This document shows, piece after piece, positions 21,623 to 31,975 of a stretch of DNA of 64,000 nucleotides (position 1 is the first letter of the stretch; each line of letters opens with the position of its first letter). The stretch lies in contig CM059186.1 of assembly GCA_030323885.1 (NCBI GenBank), forward strand, positions 169,121,230-169,185,229, given 5' to 3'. This DNA comes from Branchipolynoe longqiensis. Its lineage: Eukaryota > Annelida > Polychaeta > Phyllodocida > Polynoidae. The position numbers and the translations under genes are program-made. Below the pieces are notes generated by a model, which made no database searches, was not told the origin of the DNA, and worked only from the letters and a program-made list of their open reading frames with translations.

Positions 21623-22329
21623 CTTACGCCACCCTGGAAGCCGGACATCCAGTCAGAGGCGGACACCAAGTACATCCCCGAGGAGTTCCTCAGTGAGTCA
21701 GTGACCTTGACCCCGCCGGTGACCTTGACCCCGCCCGGGCAGGACGCTGGGCTGGCGGCCATTGGCGAGGAGGACCTGCCCTACTTCTCGTACTTCTCCT
21801 ACCACGGGAGCCGGTGTGGTGGTTTCAGCGGGTTCCCGTGCTCAGAGGTGTCCCTCGCTTCTGCGCATGCGTCAGAATCTAGTAAACATGGCCGTAATCG
21901 ATTAACACGAACCGGGCGACTCGGGTCATCCGAATTTCAAATAGAACACGCGAGTGGAGTCGACAAATACACGTCCCGTGTGCAAAAAAAGAATAACTTA
22001 GATTAATGAAATGGAAATTTAGGTAAACTGGGCCATGATACAATACTTTAAATCCTATTTTGCTGTACTTTTATCGGTTATTAAAAAAAAAAGAACAAAC
22101 TGTCCACCCGAGCGTATTCGATTATTCAACCCGAGTTTGTAGGATGTGCGCATGCGCCAATAAGTGGCTGGGGTGACCCGAGTTGATGCGAAATCCGCGC
22201 ATGCGCAGAAGCAGCGCAGAAGCGAGGGACACCTCTGAGCACGGGAACCCGCTGAAACCACCACACCGGTCCTCCGGCAGCTGGCTGGGCACCTCGGACA
22301 CATCAGACACATTCTTCTCATTCATGTAG
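21623..22329 (+). CDS. Akt: Akt/PKB kinase, terminal coding exon B, split by a 451-bp transposon
   Basis: A second Akt C-terminal exon. After a CCCCTTTGCAG acceptor it encodes LTPPWKPDIQSEADTKYIPE, the turn motif (SVTLTPP, tandemly duplicated), and the hydrophobic motif FSYFSYHGSR. At 21,815 the coding sequence is interrupted by a MITE with CCGG TSDs. Host coding resumes at 22,270 in the frame expected after precise removal (SSGSWLGTSDTSDTFFSFM, TAG at 22,327-22,329). The LGTS part resembles the Drosophila Akt tail. As it stands, translation would run through 64 MITE codons to a stop at about 22,006, keeping the hydrophobic motif but replacing the tail. Compared with exon A, FKPQVTSETDTRYFDEQF is changed to WKPDIQSEADTKYIPEEF. 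It could be an alternative last exon, or a decaying duplicate. Confidence 0.85.
21701..21736 (+). repeat. 18-bp in-frame duplication of the Akt turn-motif codons
   Basis: GTGACCTTGACCCCGCC plus one base occurs twice back to back, giving VTLTPPVTLTPP in place of the single SVELTPP motif of exon A. Confidence 0.92.
21815..22265. mobile_element. Ginger1-like MITE inside the Akt coding exon
   Basis: Ends TGTGGTGGTTTCAGCGGGTT / AACCCGCTGAAACCACCACA, with at least 52 bp of TIR identical between the two arms, flanked by perfect CCGG TSDs (21,811-21,814; 22,266-22,269). The interior carries a copy of repeat I (TAATCGATTAACACGA.. to ..GGGTGACCCGAGTTG). It encodes no transposase. TIR identity indicates recent insertion. 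Confidence 0.88.
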
Positions 22330-22460
22330 CTTGTTTGTTTTCCCCCTCCCACCCACTTTAAAAAGGATTCTCTTTTTTTTCACGGGTTCTTATAATTTTA
22401 TTTATTATTTCTGTTGGTAGGTGGATTTTATTCGTTGAATAAAGATATTTTATTTTGTTA
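22330..22460 (+). promoter_or_regulatory. 3' UTR and polyadenylation signal of Akt exon B
   Basis: About 110 bp after the TAG lies TTGAATAAAGATATTTTATT (AATAAA at about 22,438), a canonical signal in a U-rich context. Confidence 0.6.
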
Positions 22461-22672
22461 GCGGAGGGGCATTGGGTTTCCGGTTGTAGTAGGCCTAGAG
22501 TTTGTAATTTATTTCTGTTATCTAGTCTACAATGCATTTGTGTAATTTTGCACTCGGGTGGAGTCAGGTCATTGTCGGTAGGCTACCCTTCCTGATATGA
22601 CCCTTCCTGATATGTTGCTAGGACGTAAAGCCCCATCAACCAACTAACCTTTAACATAATTAAAAGGTAATA

Positions 22673-23643
22673 CAGTACAACCCCGTGAAACCAAGCTCGG
22701 TTAAATGAAACGATCGGTTAAGCCAAACTTTTTTTGACGGCCTGGCAAAATATTACCATTTATCATATAAAAAAGTCTGTTAATCCAAAGTATTGGTTAA
22801 TCCCAACAAGATTGTTGGTCATAGGTCACTTCCGGTATGGTTAAACCAAACTTTGAGTCTCCACCACCTCTTTCATGTGGTTATAGGGTCATCTGAGCCC
22901 CCACCACCACGCTTGTTTTGATAAGTGTTAGCTTGGGAAGCCTTCATCCGGGTGCTTATGCAATTAGCTGCTTATGCAATCAGCTGCAAAGGTCCTCTTA
23001 CATCTGCATACCAAGGCATTGTGACAGTTGTTTATATAATATCAAATTTTCAAAACCAAACCAATTATCTAGATTTGATTTTGCATATACAACTTAGATA
23101 CTGATGCACCTATTAAGCATTTGTTTCTGCGTAGAAGGCAATACTGAGTCAATTTAACAGAACCTGTTACTGCAGAAGTCTATGGTGCCAGAGTTTTGGC
23201 AAGCTTGCCAAAACTAATTTTCCATGTTTGCACTCAAAATATCTCAAAAGTTTACCATTTAAAATAAAAGTAACTTTGAACTAATGTAAAGTAGATACTA
23301 GTGATCGATCTAATATATTTATCATCGGACTATGCAACTTTAATTGTGTGTGCTGTTTGTGTGAAAAGGAAACATGAAGCAAAGTAAATGGAGGACAAGT
23401 ACAATGCTATTAAAGCTTACTAATACATGTGTATATACATGTATTATATATATATTAAAAAAACAATAGTGTCCACATACATTGTATATTACATGTGCAA
23501 TATATGCTTAGTAATTCATAACGCACCCAGATTTTTGCCAAAGCCAAGTCAAAGTAGAAGCCAAAGCTCGGTCAAACCAATGATCGGTTAATCCAAACAG
23601 ATTTCTAGGGTCCCTTCAAGTTTGGTTTAACGGGGTTGTACTG
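22673..23643. mobile_element. pogo/Tigger-like MITE (TA target) carrying a nested family-F MITE
   Basis: Left end CAGTACAACCCCGTGAAACC and right end (reverse complement) CAGTACAACCCCGTTAAACC, each flanked by TA (22,671; 23,644). CAGT ends plus a TA TSD are typical of pogo-group elements. AAGCTCGGTYAAAYSAA-type sequence recurs near both ends. There is no transposase. Confidence 0.8.
23037..23339. mobile_element. MITE family F nested in the pogo-like element
   Basis: Family-F interior. The right terminus CATCGGACTATGCAACT is followed by TTAA (23,340). The left TIR is missing. Confidence 0.8.
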
Positions 23644-23889
23644 TAATTAGAAATGTTCCAGCCAATGTAACTCAAGCACAAATTTACAATGCTATGTTAA
23701 TTCTAATATAGTATATGTATGTGATGAACATAAAGAATTATACGAGTATAAATTCTAGGGGAACAATGTCCTATTTCTGATTCGTCCTTACTGCGTATTC
23801 GTGGGGTCCCCCCCCCCACCCCCACGTCAGGGTGTGAATGTATATGGGTGCCCCCTCCCCTACTTGCAGCCTACACATGGGAGGAATTG

Positions 23890-24240
23890 TGTATATAGTA
23901 AGGCCAAATAATAAAAAGAATTTGTGATCGTCCCCACCTGTGCCTGAAAAATCGCTTGTCCCTGATTTTTTCATTTTTAACTGTTAATAATTCGTCGGGC
24001 TAGCAGCAATTCAACTTTCATATCAGTTTTGAAGTCATTGATTTGACTCAGCCAGGGATGGAATCCAGGAGTTCAAATCCCACGACCTACTTGAACGGGA
24101 GGTGGACGCTCAACTCATTCAGCCATTGCATCTGGTTACGTATTACGTCTACGTCATACGCCAGAAAAATAAATAATAAAAATAAAACCGCCTGACGGAC
24201 CCTGATTTGTTTGGTCAAAAGGACGATCACCAATTTTTAC
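23890..24240 (-). mobile_element. Repeat family J, minus-strand copy
   Basis: Reverse-complement counterpart of 7,115-7,450: AAGGCCAAATAATAAAA.., GGGCTAGCAGCAATTCAAC, a SINE-type head and GGTCAAAAGGACGATCACC. Confidence 0.65.
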
Positions 24241-24335
24241 AAATTGATTTGGCCTATTGGGTGAAAAGGGCTGACATTGTGACCACCTCGCTACCGGGCC
24301 TTCTGACACGGCAAGGGCCAGCATAGTGAAGATTA

Positions 24336-24748
24336 GATAAAAGATTCACCCCATACTTCCAGTACAGGGGTGAACAACAACGTAGTGTAAATACGGGCGA
24401 AAATAGCTTTAGTATGGAACAGGAAGTAGAATGCCTGCCTCCAGTATCAAATTGATACTTATATCGGCATAGAGTAGGTGAAATGGGAGAGAATGCAAAA
24501 AGACAAGATGGCGACCATAGCATGCTGTCGATTTCACTTTTATATTGCATTAAAGTATATGTTTTATTATATTTTCCAACTCAAAAGTAGCGGGTAAATA
24601 TGAAAACATACATAAAAAATATATTGTGCTTCTTAAATTAAGAATTTACCAGCTCAGTTAATTTCCCCAGCATATCGAAATTCTTCTCCAGTTTTTCTAG
24701 TGGGTTGATTTTCACCCCTGTACTGGAAGTATGGGTGAATCTTTTATC
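24336..24748. mobile_element. MITE family G, intact (TA target)
   Basis: 39-bp TIRs starting GATAAAAGATTCACCCCATA and mirrored at the right end (TATGGGTGAATCTTTTATC), flanked by TA on both sides. 413 bp, non-coding. This is the reference copy for this window. Confidence 0.88.
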
Positions 24749-25056
24749 TAAGTCGAGACCAACATGATATGGATGTGGGATTGTGGAGTGTGACCACTAC
24801 AATGTTTATGTATTACTCGGTGAATTTAGTTAGCTACAGATAATGTAAAGCAGCGTCTACGATGGCATTTATATATGATGTATATTCATAAATCAGCATA
24901 CTCCGGTGAAATCAATTGTCAAATAACATGTGACTTATTACTGTAGATGAGCTGGTCAGTAGATTCATAATTTTTCAAGATTGAGTTATCTAGGACCTAT
25001 TGATTATGACAGCCTACCATAACCTTCCACTTTCAGAATGATTTTTTGAAACTATA

Positions 25057-25648
25057 GCCGTGTTCACACGGGAAAAGTTTAAAGCGATTTAGACAAGGCG
25101 AATCATATGAATCGATTTAGATGCCCGTTCATACGGACCGAGTTTGAAAGTGTTTCGCGTTCACACGAGCAGTGCTTGAGTCGGTTTAAGGCGGAAGTGG
25201 ATATCTGCGCATGAGCAAGTCCATACTAACCAGATATTTATGGACTGAATCGTATTGTTTTGGAACGATCAAAACTTCTGCTGGGCAGTGAAAACCTAAA
25301 AATAAATTATGAAAAAAATATCTGCGCGCAGCTAGCGGTTTATAGACTAAATTCTATAATATGCGCTTTTGATCTACCGGAAAATAAACAAACTCAAGTC
25401 TCGACTGCGCATGCGTGTGATGTCCTTAATCCGCATCAAGTAAGTCGGTTGCGTTCACACGGGCGATATAAGTCAAATCATAAAATTCGGTTCATATAAA
25501 CCACCTACATAGGTGGTTTACAAAATCCGAATTATATGATTTGAATTAGCCCTAAACCGCCTCAGCCGCGCGTTTACACGCCAAATTTGAGCCGAACTAG
25601 GCAAGGCGATTTATATGAGTCGAATTAACTGCCCCGTGTGAACAGGGC
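25057..25648. mobile_element. Fold-back MITE with TIR GCCSTGTTCACACGGG
   Basis: The left end GCCGTGTTCACACGGG mirrors the right end CCCGTGTGAACAGGGC. Inside is a strong inverted repeat around 25,505 (AAACCACCTACATAGGTGGT plus TT) with longer arms (AAATCATAAAATTCGG / CCGAATTATATGATTT). The TSD was not determined. Confidence 0.75.
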
Positions 25649-25748
25649 TTATCTTCACTGATTACCATTTTATGTCATCATTAAAACAGTGGTTGTGGAA
25701 CATTTATTCCATTCCCCACTGGAGCCGACTACATGCATCGTTGACATG

Positions 25749-25947
25749 TTTTTTTTGTGTGTTTTTTTGTTTAAATCCTTTTTTTAATTAGAGCTCTCCG
25801 TGCCCTCGGATAGTCCTCATTGGACACGCTGCCCTGGGCCCGTCTCTGGGTCTTTTGACCTCGGTCGCCAGATACATCCGGACCCCAGATTTATCTGGCG
25901 AACGGCACTAAAAGGCTTTGATCTTAGCCAAAAGGCCGACAAGTGAT
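25749..25947 (-). ncRNA. U2 snRNA-headed retroposed RNA (chimeric, A-rich tail, TSD)
   Basis: Read on the minus strand from 25,947: ATCACTTGTCGGCCTTTTGG then CTAAGATCAAAG, which is the U2 snRNA 5' end with 2 differences. It then departs from U2: the branch-point recognition sequence GUGUAGUA is absent. About 110 nt of structured sequence follow, including a 9-bp perfect stem CGCCAGATA/TATCTGGCG (25,866-25,874 with 25,892-25,900) and GGTCAAAAGACC. A short U2-like piece CTATCCGAGGGCA (U2 stem-loop IIb) comes near the end, then an A-rich tail (25,749-25,790). The imperfect TSD GTTRACATG lies at 25,740-25,748 and 25,950-25,958. It is probably not a functional spliceosomal U2. It is either a retroposed chimera or a member of a U2-headed SINE. 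Confidence 0.65.
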
Positions 25948-26143
25948 CTGTTAACATGGGTTTACTCAATCTGATGCATTTCGACTCAAAATTGTTGTGA
26001 CTGATACTATTATACATTATTAGAAATGTAACAATATACTGAGCAGTGGATGTTGTATGTATTGAATATGCCCCGACTATCCTGTGGGTGTATCCTGCCG
26101 GTGTAGGATAATTACGCCTGAAGGAAATTCTAGGAGGGTTTAA

Positions 26144-26490
26144 AGCTGCATAGTCCGATGATGCGTCAAATTTTCAGAACTAAAACACTTACCTAGATTG
26201 ATTGTACATAATATTATCTAACTTAGATACTGGTGCACTAATTAAGCATTTGTTACCACATAGAAGGGAATACTGAGTCCATTTAATAGAACCTGTTAGT
26301 GTTACTGCTGAAGGTCAGGGTTTTGGCAAGCTTGCCCAAATTAAGTTGGCGTCTTTGCACTTCAAATATCTCAAAAGTTAGGCATTTAAAATAAGTTACA
26401 TCAAACAAAAGCAAGGTAGATTATAACAATCAATTTAATATATTTATTTTAGAAAATTACAAAATCTCAAAACCATCGGACTATGAAGCT
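26144..26490. mobile_element. MITE family F, intact (TTAA target)
   Basis: TIRs AGCTGCATAGTCCGATG and (reverse complement of the right end) AGCTTCATAGTCCGATG, flanked by TTAA at 26,140-26,143 and 26,491-26,494. 347 bp, non-coding. TTAA targets are used by piggyBac and Kolobok transposons. The ends here do not start with CC, so a Kolobok-type relation is a little more likely. Confidence 0.85.
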
Positions 26491-26494
26491 TTAA

Positions 26495-27550
26495 GTTCAA
26501 TAGACGAGATCACCGTTCCGAGTGTGCATGCGCTGAAAACGGTGTTGGCAGCAAATCAAGGGTGCACGGCCATTGATTTTGGGGATACGCATAGGGAAAA
26601 ACTTTGATTTTATTCAAAATTAATTAAAAAAACAACAATTTGGCACAAACATGGATGGATGGATGCAATATAATAATATAAGGAATGTGTTTAAGACACA
26701 CCTCTCCATAATTAAGCATTTTGAGCTAAGACACATACAAGTTCAGTATCTTTAAAGGCTGATGTTTACATCACCATGGATTAGACATAAGTCATTTTTG
26801 TTCTAAATATTAAATTGTCAAATGTGTCAACAAAAACTGGTTTCAAAGAAATATATAACCAATCTCTGATTAACCCTACCCATTTCCTAACCCAACACAT
26901 GTCATTAACCATAGGATATAAATAAAAACATGAATTCAATTAGTAAAACTGACTCTGGCTATGGCTCTAACACTAGTTGAGTGTCCAGATTTTTCTCAAT
27001 CTAAATGCAGATGGTATAAGATATGCTAATTAGATTGATCTAAATGCAATGCTAGATAACAGATTAACATCTTAATTTATTATATATATATTTTTTAGTT
27101 GCTATTCTATGTTTCAAACAAGAGCTGAGATGAGCTGAAACTAGCACATTTCATAGCTGCACCCAGTGTCTTAGCATTAGGCATGTGCTTCACGGGGGTT
27201 TGTTTATCATCCACGCATCCCACAATGCACCACATGGCTGGAATGGCGATGTAGTCTATCAAGTTTAGTTTTTTTTGTCAATAGCAGGATCCATGTATGG
27301 ATGGACCTGTTATCATGGGTGACAATGAACCAATCATGGCAAACTCACCTATTCGGAAGTATAGCTTTCTCTGATTGGCAAACTTATCCATTTGGAAATA
27401 TTACTTTCCCTGGTGGGAAAACGCAAACATTACTGCCTTAAAAAAACCCAGATATGGAATAGGACTCTTATTGTCTTGTTGTTTCTCCCTGTCACTCTCC
27501 CAACACATGTTTGTATAAATAAGGAGGTCGTGTCAGAGAATAGAACTGGT
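26495..27550. other. Unassigned AT-rich sequence
   Basis: No gene or repeat recognised. Confidence 0.5.
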
Positions 27551-27557
27551 CACCCTG

Positions 27558-27995
27558 GCATAATCGATTAATCAACTCGGGTGACCCGAGTGACTTTTTA
27601 GCGCATGTGCACATCCTACAGACTCGGGTCAAATAATCGAATATCCTTCTCCACACTCAGGGTGGAAAAATTGGTGGCTTAATCCAAAACTTATTTTGTT
27701 GTAATAACTGATATAACTACAGAAAAATAGGATTTAAAGTATTTTATGATTGCATAGTTTAGTTATATTTCCATTTCATTGATCTGGGTTATTACCAAAA
27801 AAAGCATGTAGGACGGGTACTGGTAGCTGTTATCCTGCAGGATGGTACCAGTGCAAATGTGACATCATCATTCCTAGCCACCCCCAGCCAGGACATGGAT
27901 TACTGGGGCCGGGCATTTTTGCACACGGCACGTGTGTTCGATTTGAAATTCTAGTAACTCGGGTGACAAGAGTCGCCCGGGTCGTGTTAATCGAA
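27558..27995. mobile_element. Repeat family I
   Basis: Left GGCATAATCGATTAATCAAC with CTCGGGTGACCCGAG. Right end GGGTCGTGTTAATCGAATAT then GGCCCC. The same unit, inverted, forms the interior of the Ginger1-like MITE at 21.8-22.3 kb. A later insertion of unrelated GC-rich sequence lies around 27,810-27,930. Confidence 0.65.
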
Positions 27996-28254
27996 TATGG
28001 CCCCTAGTCCATATCTGGCTCCTTTAACCTACTTATTCTGCCAAGGTCAATGTTTAGCCATTTTCTATTTGGGTATTTGATGTGCAATTGTGTCGTGGTG
28101 ACTGTTTAACAAACTGTGTGAGTGCAATACTAACCTGCCTTTGCATATACTAGTATATGTTACCGGGTATATATATATGGATAGCGAGAAGACCATTTCC
28201 TGTGTAATAACATCTGGAGTACCCCCCACCCGCATTATATTAAATTTATAAGGT

Positions 28255-28740
28255 TAGTGACTCACGACCATTGACAATGCCTTGAGTTTGAGTCTATGCC
28301 CACGGCTGAAACTGACAGTGAGCTGAAACCGCCACACCGGAATGTTTTTGGTAAAGATGTTTTCTATATGTGTACCAAGCGAATTCTTTCTAGGTGGTGT
28401 GGTTTTAGAGATATTTCACTTTTCCTAGATTTTCTGTATAAAGATTGCTCACCACCATTGACAATGCCTTGAGTTTGACGGTACGCGCAGTGCAAAACAT
28501 TAGTTTTATTCTAAATTAATAGAAATCAAGAACCCTAACCGTATAAATGTAATATAATCTTTTTGGTAAAGATGTTTTCTATGTGTTCCAAGCGATTTGT
28601 TAATAGGTGGTGTGGTTTTTAGAGATATTTCACTTTTTCTGTATGAAGATTGCTCACGACAATTGTCAATGCCCTGAGTTTGAGTCTATGCGCACGGCTG
28701 AAAATGACAGTGAGCTGAAACCGCCACACCGGCATGGACC
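28255..28740. repeat. Duplicated block carrying two lone Ginger1-like right ends
   Basis: Two copies of AATGCCYTGAGTTTGAGTCT.. to GCTGAAACCGCCACACCGG end at about 28,340 and 28,735. A third partial block lies between them. GGTAAAGATGTTTTCTAT and GGTGGTGTGGTTTT also recur about 200 bp apart. ACA|CCGG ends match the MITE termini at 21-22 kb. Confidence 0.7.
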
Positions 28741-28807
28741 GCTCACCCCCCCCCCCCCCCCCTGGCGTGGGGCGTGATGCTCCACTCTCCCGGAGTTTTT
28801 CATGAAT

Positions 28808-28809
<2 letters not shown>

Positions 28810-28845
<36 letters not shown>
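28810..28845. repeat. (GATA)n microsatellite
   Basis: Nine perfect tetramers. Confidence 0.95.
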
Positions 28846-29360
28846 GAGCCTGTCTCAAAAGGTGATAGCTCTTTTTTTTGTGTCCATTATATCGATTGAC
28901 ATAAAACAGCACAGAAACGGTTACACTGAAAACACAAGGACATTGGCTTCAAATCAATATGTATTCTATTGGGATTATAAAACACCATGTAAAAAACAAA
29001 TCAGTTTATCCTGAGCTAATGCATAAGCAGATAGTATGTTGATTGTTACAATGGACAAAGTTTTGTCCCATATTGCATGGCACCTTTTGAGACAGTCTCA
29101 GATATATATATAAGATATATATAATATAGATAATATAGATATAATACATGTGTTCTATAATCCATTATGGGATTATAAACAAGGACACTATCGTCTTCAG
29201 TTATATCTATGTTGTTATTCGCGAACCGCGGCTAGTGTAATCCACCGATTAGTTCCAGGTTTGGTCACACCAGCGCCACCTGTCAGGGGCTCTGACCTCC
29301 TATTTATAACTTATAAGCCAACTGTGTTTGGTCGTTATCGCCTCCACACCCACTCGGACG

Positions 29361-29391
<31 letters not shown>

Positions 29392-30149
29392 CCTGATAAT
29401 CAAATCTGTATTTTTTTGGTTTTTATATATATGAATGGTTCAAGCACACACAAACCCCCCAAAAACAGATTTGATTATCAGGATGACAGCAACGTCAGCT
29501 CAAACCTGGTGGACATGGTTTCATTTTGGCATGAATGGTGTTTGTCAGTTTTATTTGGCGCCTGGAACCTTCATAAATATAAATTGTATATACGCTATAA
29601 TTATTTATAAGTGTTCTTAATTTACAGACGAGTAAACAATAATTAGAGAAACTCTGAATAAAGCATTGCACACTGAGACAATACTCTAATAACTTCTAAG
29701 CTCTTAAAGATTGAGTCACTTGGTTGTATTTAACATATTTCTTTTACATGAACGTTCATTACATTTGAGCTAAATATTGAAATGATAGAAATATTTACTG
29801 CGGCATTTGACTTAGAACTGCTAAGACTAGCTCTAACAGCTGAGATGGGTTGTCAGGGCGAATAACACAAATAGTCACAGCTTGAGCACGGCGACCCTCT
29901 ATTCAGCCTTGGGCCTTGAATAACTCATAGCAAATAGGTTGTTTCAAGATATATCAATGAAGGATAGTGATATTTGATCATAATAATTTTGATTAAGTAA
30001 AGTTGTGTTGGTCATGTTACTGCCCCTTTGACTTAGAACATATAGGAACTACAGTGTTGCCATGTTTTAATGAATTCGAATAAATGTGTATTACTCTCAT
30101 TTTGCAGCTAACAATAAAAGTATAGACAAATCTACATTTCAAAATGCTT
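28846..30149. other. Non-coding region with TA microsatellites
   Basis: (TA)n at about 29,100-29,145 and 29,360-29,392. Flanking the latter, CTGATAATCAAATCTG at 29,394 and CAGATTTGATTATCAG at 29,466 form a 16-bp inverted repeat. No gene recognised. Confidence 0.5.
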
Positions 30150-31225
30150 GATTGATGCGCGACAAGGAAGGAAGTAAGGCGTGGGTGGAGAAAAGGCACT
30201 TTATTAAGAAATGCCATTTTATAATGTACAGGATAATGTCAGGTAAAATCAGCAATGTACAGGATAATAACCGGTAATGTCAATGTGAAATAGCAAATGT
30301 ATAGATGAGATAATGGATATAATATAAGATAAGCGCTCAGAGGGAGCCTATGAGGTGAGTCCTTGAGGTGGAGCTGAGGAGCCCTCCACCAAGATGGAGG
30401 AGAGGGCTCGAGGGGCGGCCGAAGGGGCGAGGCGGCCAACGTACGCGTGCACCGCCTCAGAGATCCAGGTCCCCTGGGCCATGATGTCAGGGATGGGCAT
30501 GCCTGCCCTCTGGCATGCCTGAGTGGCGCCGTGGCGGAGGCTGTGGAGCGTGAAGGCCTCCGAGGCGGGGACGCCTCAGGCATGGAGGGTGCCCCGGAGG
30601 AGGGTGGTGAGAGTCCGAGGGTCGAAGGGACGGGGCGTCAGGCGACCCCGGCTGCTGGCGGGCGGCGGCATGCCAGGCCGTGATGGGGCAGAGTTCAGTT
30701 CATGAGCAGGCAGGGACGAAGAGGGCCACCGCCCCCGAGGGCGCGGGGATGGTCTTGGAGCTCTTGATGAGGATCCGGAGCCCCCCGGGGGCGGGGCGAA
30801 CGTCTCCTCGAGTGATGGTGTATGGGCCACCCCAGCCCTCGGGGCTCGGGGAGAGCAGATTCGACTGCCTCAGCATCCCGAAGTAACCGAGGAGGAGGGC
30901 AGCCCGTGGGACAATGGAGGCGGGGCCCGCCCGGGCGAGGTGTGATACGGCATGGGCGACCTGCTTGGGGGAGAGCGGCGGTGCCTGGCGCGGGACGTGA
31001 GTTGAGGTGCGCTCGCCGCCTCGGCAGACGTCCTTGGCGAGGCGGGAGCGCGCCCCAAAAAAGCGTAGATAGGTAGCGTGTGGGATGAGGGAGGCGAGTG
31101 GCGTGAAGCAGCCAGGCGGGCGGGTTATAAGGGAAGAAGCGCAGGAGATTATGTAAGGGGCAACGGTCGGGGAAGTGAGAGGGGGGGGGGGTCTCCTTCC
31201 CTGCCTCGCATGCAAGCATTACGAC
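30150..31225 (-). pseudogene. Tyrosine-recombinase retrotransposon remnant (recombinase plus 3' terminal repeat)
   Basis: Minus-strand GC-rich relic of a DIRS/Ngaro-type element. The recombinase domain shows the first catalytic Arg in GYFGMLRQSNLLS, a candidate Lys strand (IKSSKTIP), the H-x-x-R box FTLHSLRHGATQ, GTW and the terminal Tyr in AVHAYVGRLAP. The coding frame ends at 30,348-30,350. Defects: a stop after VALFVPAC (about 30,700), a frameshift between about 30,580 and 30,690, and a TGA at 30,576-30,578. The N-terminal part ends against MITE F at about 31,226. After the ORF come AATAAA and the end block shared with 5,335-5,965. RT and gag are absent. It is clearly older than, and a different family from, the 34.6-kb element. 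Confidence 0.82.
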
Positions 31226-31574
31226 CAAAGCCGCATAGTCCGCTGAAGCATCAACTTTTCAACATCAAAACAATCATCTGAATTTGATTCTACATATCTA
31301 ACTTAGATACTGGTGCACTTAGTAAACATTTATCGCCACATAGAAGGAAATACTGAGGCAATTTAATAGAACCTGTTATTGCAAAAGTCTATGGTGTCAG
31401 AGTTTTGGCGTGTTTGCCTAAATTAATTTAGCATGTTTGCACTTCAAACATCTCAAAAGTTAGCCATTTAAAATAGAAGCCACTTCAAACTAAAACAATG
31501 TACGTTATAACGATCAATCTAATATATTTATCTCAGAAAATGACACAAACTCAAAACCATCGGACTATGCAACT
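31226..31574. mobile_element. MITE family F
   Basis: Left GCCGCATAGTCCG (mutated TIR) and right CATCGGACTATGCAACT followed by TTAA at 31,575. Typical interior. Confidence 0.8.
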
Positions 31575-31589
31575 TTAATTAGGTTAATA

Positions 31590-31975
31590 TTCTACATAAA
31601 ACTGATACTTGTCTGGCGCTAGGCATTAACATGATAGGACACGGACTGGTTAGCACAATACCAGACGGGATGGCAGAAGGAGTTGAGTGTCCGTCTCCCG
31701 TTTTGGTAAGTCGTGGGATCCGAACCCGGGTGCAGTCGAACCAATGAGGAGAGGGCAAGGAGCAGGGGAATGAGGAGGACCAATCGTACGCGATTGAAAT
31801 TTCCCCTGCATGCTTAATCAAATAATGTACCAACAACTACAAAGTGACTGTCCTGGTGCCGGTGGACTGGTCTCCCAGTGGGGTAGCACTATAAAGTCGC
31901 CATGAGTGCGGACTGTCACAAGTCGGTACCTGATATGACCGTAGATGTTTGCCAGGACGTAAAACAACAACAAAA
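31590..31975 (+). mobile_element. SINE-A split by a SINE-B insertion
   Basis: SINE-A body (ACTGATACTTGTCTGGCGCT..GGACTGGTTAGCACA) breaks off at about 31,655 and resumes at about 31,845 (GTCCTGGTGCCGGTGGACTG.. to GATATGACCGTAGATG). Confidence 0.8.
31656..31838 (+). mobile_element. SINE-B nested in SINE-A
   Basis: Full head ACCAGACGGGATGGCAGAAG.., B box region GGATCCGAACCC, a short body and the B tail GGGGAATGAGGAGGACCAAT..ATTTCCCC. Confidence 0.82.
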
